Of a DNA stretch of 64,000 bases, positions 60,301-64,000 are shown in pieces. The position numbers and the translations under genes are program-made. The first letter of the stretch is position 1; each line of letters starts with the position of its first letter. This DNA is from Kibdelosporangium sp. MJ126-NF4. Lineage in GTDB: Bacteria > Actinomycetota > Actinomycetes > Mycobacteriales > Pseudonocardiaceae. The DNA is taken from assembly GCF_000826545.1 (NCBI RefSeq), contig NZ_CDME01000011.1, positions 1,204,001-1,268,000 on the forward strand, given 5' to 3'. Under the pieces are notes generated by a model, which searched no databases, was not told the DNA's origin, and saw nothing but the letters and a program-made list of their open reading frames with translations.

Positions 60301-61077
60301 ATGGTCCCGTTACGTCGTGTCCTGGCACTGTCGGGTCTTGGGTTGCTCCTGGCGTCCTGCGGTGCTGTCAGCGGCAGCTCGGCCGCGGGCAATGCCGAGA
60401 CCGACCGGCAGTCACGGACGCTGGCCGACGCCATCGCCTATCCGCGCCAGGAGAACGCTGCGGGCTTCGCCCGTGCCGCGCTGGCAACCAACCTGGGCAA
60501 AACCTCCAGCTTCACTGTGCTGGAGGCCATCGACCTCACGCACGCGGGTCCCCAGGACCCGATGGCCCGCCTGGTCTGGCGCATCCACCACGACGCCGTC
60601 GACAACCCGGGGATCACGAGCCCGGCGATCGACGCCTGCTACAGCGTCGCGTTCAACTACTACGAGGCATCGGCGGGACCGGATCGGGTGACGTGTCCTG
60701 AGAACGCCGTCCCGTACGTGCCGCCGCCGCTGCCGCGACGGGACATCCCCCAGGACTTCGCCCCGGCGCTGGAGGCCACGCTCGGCAAGCTGCCCGCGAG
60801 CCCCAGCGACGCCGACGTACAGGCCGCGCTGGCGGCCGGTCTGCCCCAGCCGCCGGTGGACAGCCAGACCGGGCTCGCCGGGATCCCGCCGCAGGTCTTC
60901 GTGCACGTCAAGGGTGCCGATGTCGGCGTGGCACTGTTCGCGCGTACCGGCGCTGACAGCAAGGACTGCATGATGGGCCGTCGACTCGGCGGTGAGGTGA
61001 AGGTGTGGTCGCTCAACCACCGTGACCTGAGCATGCTGGAGAAGTCCTGCAGCGGTGAGGCAGCCCTGACCCCGTGA
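60301..61077 (+). CDS. Lipoprotein of unknown function
   Basis: 258 residues. Signal MVPLRRVLALSGLGLLLASC with lipid-attached Cys20, then a secreted domain with several cysteines (DACYSVAF, RVTCPENAV, KDCMMGRR, EKSCSG) that may form disulphides. I do not recognise the family. The start at 60301 lacks a clear ribosome site but is fixed by the lipoprotein signal. Only 112 bases separate it from the divergent Vps62-like lipoprotein, so the two may share regulation. Confidence 0.7.
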   Translation: MVPLRRVLALSGLGLLLASCGAVSGSSAAGNAETDRQSRTLADAIAYPRQENAAGFARAALATNLGKTSSFTVLEAIDLTHAGPQDPMARLVWRIHHDAVDNPGITSPAIDACYSVAFNYYEASAGPDRVTCPENAVPYVPPPLPRRDIPQDFAPALEATLGKLPASPSDADVQAALAAGLPQPPVDSQTGLAGIPPQVFVHVKGADVGVALFARTGADSKDCMMGRRLGGEVKVWSLNHRDLSMLEKSCSGEAALTP

Positions 61078-61119
61078 AATCGGTGGTGGGCATGATCGTC
61101 TGCCTGCCAGGATGCGGCC

Positions 61120-62020
61120 ATGCTCACCCCACCGGACTCGGTGACCGACGACGCCGTCCTTGACTCCGTCCGCGAACACTGGCTCGACGACGCCGAGAAG
61201 GCCGTCCACCTGCCGGTCGGCTTCGGCGCGCACCACTGGCAGGTGCGGGGTAGCAGCAGGCGGCAACTGTTCGTGACGCTGGACGCGCTCGCGCCCCGGC
61301 ACACCGAGCGGTCACTGGAAGGCGCGTACGCCGGAGCGGCGGCGCTGGCCGCGGCCGGACTCGAATCGGTCTGGCCGTCGCTGCCCGCCTCGACTGGGAC
61401 GTTCACGATCCGGCTCGGCGACGGAGCGCTCAGCGCGACCGCGTGGCTGGACGGGCACACCCCGACCGAGGAGGAAGGCACCGAACCCGACCACCTCCGC
61501 CACGTGCTCGCGGCGCTCGACGCGTTGCACGGCAGCACACCGCCACCGGGCATCCCGGTCTGGAAGCCCAGGGTCGACATCGATTTCCCGGCCCAGATCG
61601 CCCGGACCGTGCGTGAGCCGTGGACGGCGGGGCCGCTCGGTGAGGACGCGAGGGTGGCCATCTCCGCGCGGCTCGACGACATCGGTCGCTGGACCACGCG
61701 CTATCTCGACCTCACCGAGCAGGCGCGGCGCGACCGCGCCACCTGGGTGGCCACCCACGGGGAACCGCACCACCGCAACCAGATCCGGACACCCGAGCGG
61801 CTGTGGTTCGTCGACTGGGAATCGCTGGCGCTCGCCCCACGGGAACGCGACCTCGTCGACTACGGCGGCGCCACCGCCCGGCAGCCGATGGTCGAGCTTC
61901 CAGCTCGACTGGCGCCTCAGCGAGATCGCCGAGTACACCGCCTGGTTCACTCGTGCCCACACCGGCGACGTCGACGACGTCACCGCACTGGAAGGCCTGC
62001 ACGAGGAACTGCAGAGCTGA
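61120..62020 (+). pseudogene. Aminoglycoside/choline-kinase-like phosphotransferase, frameshifted
   Basis: The first 258 codons read as an APH-type kinase: catalytic-loop THGEPHHRNQ (HGD-x4-N variant) and LWFVDWESLALAPRERDLVDYGG, the metal-binding segment. After codon Glu at about 61895 the frame turns into Arg-rich nonsense that runs into the next gene. The expected C terminus (FQLDWRLSEIAEYTAWF through LEGLHEELQS, stop 62018-62020) continues in the +1 frame from 61898. So one base was gained or two lost at 61895-61898. Either a true inactivating mutation or a sequencing error; the rest of the gene looks intact. Confidence 0.78.
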
Positions 62021-62035
62021 CTACCCGGAGGCGCG

Positions 62036-62920
62036 ATGGACCTGCTGCAACTGCGCTACTTCCAGGTCGTCGCCCGCCATGAGCACATCAGCAGAGCGGC
62101 CGAGGAGCTGCGGGTCGCCCAGCCGTCGGTGAGCCGGACGATCGCGCGGCTGGAGAAGGAGCTCGGTGTCCCGCTGTTCGACCGCCGGGGCAGGCAGGTC
62201 CGGCTCAACTCGTTCGGCCTGGCGTTCCTGCGGCGGGTCGACCGGGCGCTCGGCGAGCTGGACGAGGCACGCCGTGAACTGGCGGACGCCGCGGGGCTCG
62301 ACCACGGCCGTGTCGTCGTCGCCGCGGAGACGCTGCTGACGATCACCCCGCTGGTGGCGCGGTTGCGCGCCGAGTACCCCGGTGTCGACGTGCGGCTGTT
62401 CCAGTCGAACGCCGACACCATGGTGCGCCAGCTCGGCGACCGGGAGGTGGACATGTGCTTCGCCTCGCAGCCGCTCACCGGGCCGCTGCTGGAGTCGACG
62501 GAGCTGCTGCGCGAGAACGTACTGCTCGCTGTTCCGCCGACACACCGGTTCGCGCGACGGGACCGTGTCGGCGTCGAGGAGCTTGCCGGGGAGCCGTTCG
62601 TCACGTCCCGGCCCGGGTACTGGCCGAGGGAGCTGCTGGAACGGCTGTTCGCGGGCACCGGGTCACGACCGGTGATCGCGTGCGAGTGCGACGAGCTGGG
62701 CACGTCGGCGGACCTGATCAGTGCCGGGCTTGGCATCGGGCTCGTGCCGGAGATGTCACGGGGGGCGCCGACACCGACTCGCGGTCCCATGGTGTGGCTT
62801 GAGCTCGACGCACCTGGCTGTGAACGCGTGGTGAGCCTGGTGTGGCGTGCGGACACCTATCTGCCCGCGGCGGCGCGGAAGCTACGCGACCTGGCACACG
62901 TCATGCTTGGGAAGGCATGA
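62036..62920 (+). CDS. LysR-family transcriptional regulator
   Basis: 294 residues, standard length. The N-terminal winged helix is MDLLQLRYFQVVARHEHISR then AAEELRVAQPSVSRTIARLE; the effector domain starts near residue 90 (GRVVVAAETLLTITPLVARL). ATG 62036 has GGAGG 6-7 bases upstream. It follows the phosphotransferase by 15 bases and precedes cydA by 56, all in the same direction. LysR proteins usually control a divergent neighbour, which is absent here. Target and inducer unknown. Confidence 0.9.
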   Translation: MDLLQLRYFQVVARHEHISRAAEELRVAQPSVSRTIARLEKELGVPLFDRRGRQVRLNSFGLAFLRRVDRALGELDEARRELADAAGLDHGRVVVAAETLLTITPLVARLRAEYPGVDVRLFQSNADTMVRQLGDREVDMCFASQPLTGPLLESTELLRENVLLAVPPTHRFARRDRVGVEELAGEPFVTSRPGYWPRELLERLFAGTGSRPVIACECDELGTSADLISAGLGIGLVPEMSRGAPTPTRGPMVWLELDAPGCERVVSLVWRADTYLPAAARKLRDLAHVMLGKA

Positions 62921-62976
62921 ACTCATGGCGATTTTGGTCGTGGATGTTATAAGCGGGAGCTTCTAGCGTCCAGGTC

Positions 62977-64000
62977 ATGGACGTTGTGGACCTAGCCCGG
63001 CTGCAGTTCGCCGGAACGACCGGCATCCACTGGCTGTTCGTCATCCTGACGCTGGGACTGGTCCCCGTCGTGGCGATCACGCACACGGCGGCGGTGTGCA
63101 GCCGCGACCCGGAACGCCAGGCCGCACTGCTCAGGGCGACCCGGTTCTGGGGCCAGCTCTACGTGGTCAACTACGCGCTCGGCATCGTCACCGGGCTCGT
63201 GATGGAGTTCCAGTTCGGGCTCGGCTGGAGCGGGCTCGGCAAGGTCATGGGCAACGTCATCGGCGCGCCGATCGCGTTGGAGACGCTGGTGGCGTTCTTC
63301 GCCGAGTCCACCTTCCTCGGGATGTGGATCTTCGGCTGGGGCCGCCTGCGGCCCGCGCTGCACGCCACGCTGATCTGGCTGGTCGCGCTGACCGCGTACG
63401 CCTCGGCCTACTTCATCCTCGTCGCGAACGGCTTCATGCAACACCCCGTGGGCTACGAGAACCGCGGCGGCACCGCGTACCTGACGGACCTCGGCGCGGT
63501 GATGACGAACCCGAGCGCGTTGCTCGCGCTCGCGCACATCACCGTGGCCGCGTTGACGACGGGCGGCATGTTCGTGGCCGGAGTCAGCGCGTACCAGGTC
63601 CTCAAGGGGAACCGGGTGTTCTTCCAGCCGTGGCTGCGCATCGGCGTGGTCGCGGCGGCGGTGCTGAGCTTCGCCGTGTACGAGATAGGCGCGCTGCAGT
63701 ACCCGCTGCTCGGCAAGACGCAGCCGATGAAGCTCGCCGCGTTGGAAGGGGGCGAAGGCGTCTCGCAGTTGCAGGCGATGATGGCGGCCCGGCACGGCCC
63801 GGGTGACTACGTCCCGCCGAGTTGGATGGCGATCGCGCAGGACGTCATGCTGCAACTCGGCAACGCCCTCACGATCATCACGGTGGTCGCGGCGCTGCTG
63901 GTGTTCCGCAAGCGGGTGTGGCGTTGGCTCGCGTGGCTGATGGTCGCCGTCGTTCCGTTGCCGTTCATCGCCTCCCTTGGTGGGTGGCTGTTTCGTGAGG
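62977..64000 (+). CDS. cydA: Cytochrome bd ubiquinol oxidase subunit I (CydA), cut by the window end
   Basis: 341 codons are present and the frame is still open at the last base. VVDLARLQFAGTTGIHWLF contains the heme-ligand His near residue 18; FWGQLYVVNYALGIVTGLVM and MEFQFGLGW match CydA, and the second heme His is in ALAHITVAALTTGGMF. Its periplasmic quinol loop starts near YPLLGKTQPMKLAALEG. It is a membrane terminal oxidase used at low oxygen or under stress, and cydB should follow outside the window. A TATAAG element at 62948-62953 could be its -10 box. Confidence 0.92.
   Translation, partial: MDVVDLARLQFAGTTGIHWLFVILTLGLVPVVAITHTAAVCSRDPERQAALLRATRFWGQLYVVNYALGIVTGLVMEFQFGLGWSGLGKVMGNVIGAPIALETLVAFFAESTFLGMWIFGWGRLRPALHATLIWLVALTAYASAYFILVANGFMQHPVGYENRGGTAYLTDLGAVMTNPSALLALAHITVAALTTGGMFVAGVSAYQVLKGNRVFFQPWLRIGVVAAAVLSFAVYEIGALQYPLLGKTQPMKLAALEGGEGVSQLQAMMAARHGPGDYVPPSWMAIAQDVMLQLGNALTIITVVAALLVFRKRVWRWLAWLMVAVVPLPFIASLGGWLFRE

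Noticed and set aside
62921..62976. Rex-type or other redox operator before cydA
   Set aside because: Only a TATAAG-like -10 element is visible; no palindrome of the Rex type was found.
1..64000. tRNA or rRNA genes
   Set aside because: No GGTTCRANNCC-type T-arm with a matching acceptor stem and no rRNA-like blocks were noticed by eye; a tRNAscan/Rfam run would settle this.

Overview
The window looks like chromosomal DNA of a high-GC actinomycete, most likely of the Pseudonocardiaceae type. This rests on very high GC at third codon positions, frequent GTG starts, genes chained by 4-base stop/start overlaps, Tat and lipoprotein signals, an LAxTG sorting signal, a calerythrin-like EF-hand protein, DtxR/IdeR-type iron boxes and an Lcp rubber-oxygenase locus. 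No rRNA, tRNA or CRISPR array was seen. Products are called from recognisable motifs and family knowledge only; nothing was searched against a database.

Layout. 1-3.4 kb: thioesterase, small secreted protein overlapping a nucleotide-sugar dehydrogenase, calerythrin-like EF-hand protein. 3.5-19.2 kb: an unrecognised biosynthetic cluster made of two divergent, tightly coupled operons. The leftward one has six genes: two Gfo/Idh oxidoreductases, a TIM-barrel isomerase, an M20 hydrolase, an Ldh-type dehydrogenase and a small unknown. The rightward one has nine: two DegT-type aminotransferases, two methyltransferase-fold proteins, a UbiA-type prenyltransferase, an FAD oxidase, two AMP-forming ligases and an oddly ordered CoA-transferase. 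There is no PKS or NRPS. 19.2-24.4 kb, leftward: an iron-box-controlled heterodimeric ABC transporter of the IrtAB/YbtPQ kind, a DinB-fold protein, a 27-residue ORF and an MTA phosphorylase; a MerR regulator diverges from it.

25.1-26.8 kb is a DUF222/HNH gene between 180-bp inverted repeats, which looks mobile. An MFS/TetR pair follows, then small ORFs and a large LuxR-type (LAL) regulator. 32.4-33.4 kb is a gene-free region forming a very large nested inverted repeat beside a row of short hairpins. Next come a sortase-anchored choice-of-anchor A protein and a polysaccharide deacetylase.

35.7-45.8 kb is a probable natural-rubber (poly-cis-1,4-isoprene) degradation locus: TetR, two tandem Lcp oxygenases, an OxiAB-like molybdenum hydroxylase, then an acyl-CoA ligase and acyl-CoA dehydrogenase divergent from a two-domain TetR. 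45.7-50.6 kb is a LacI-controlled galactan-use pair (GH35 and a GH30-like galactanase with a ricin-type domain). After a PGRP amidase, a RibD-like reductase and a membrane-anchored WbsX/GH99-like protein comes an iron-siderophore uptake group (binding protein, two FecCD permeases, FprA reductase, perfect iron box). The right end has two lipoproteins, a frameshifted phosphotransferase, a LysR regulator and the start of cydA, which runs off the window.
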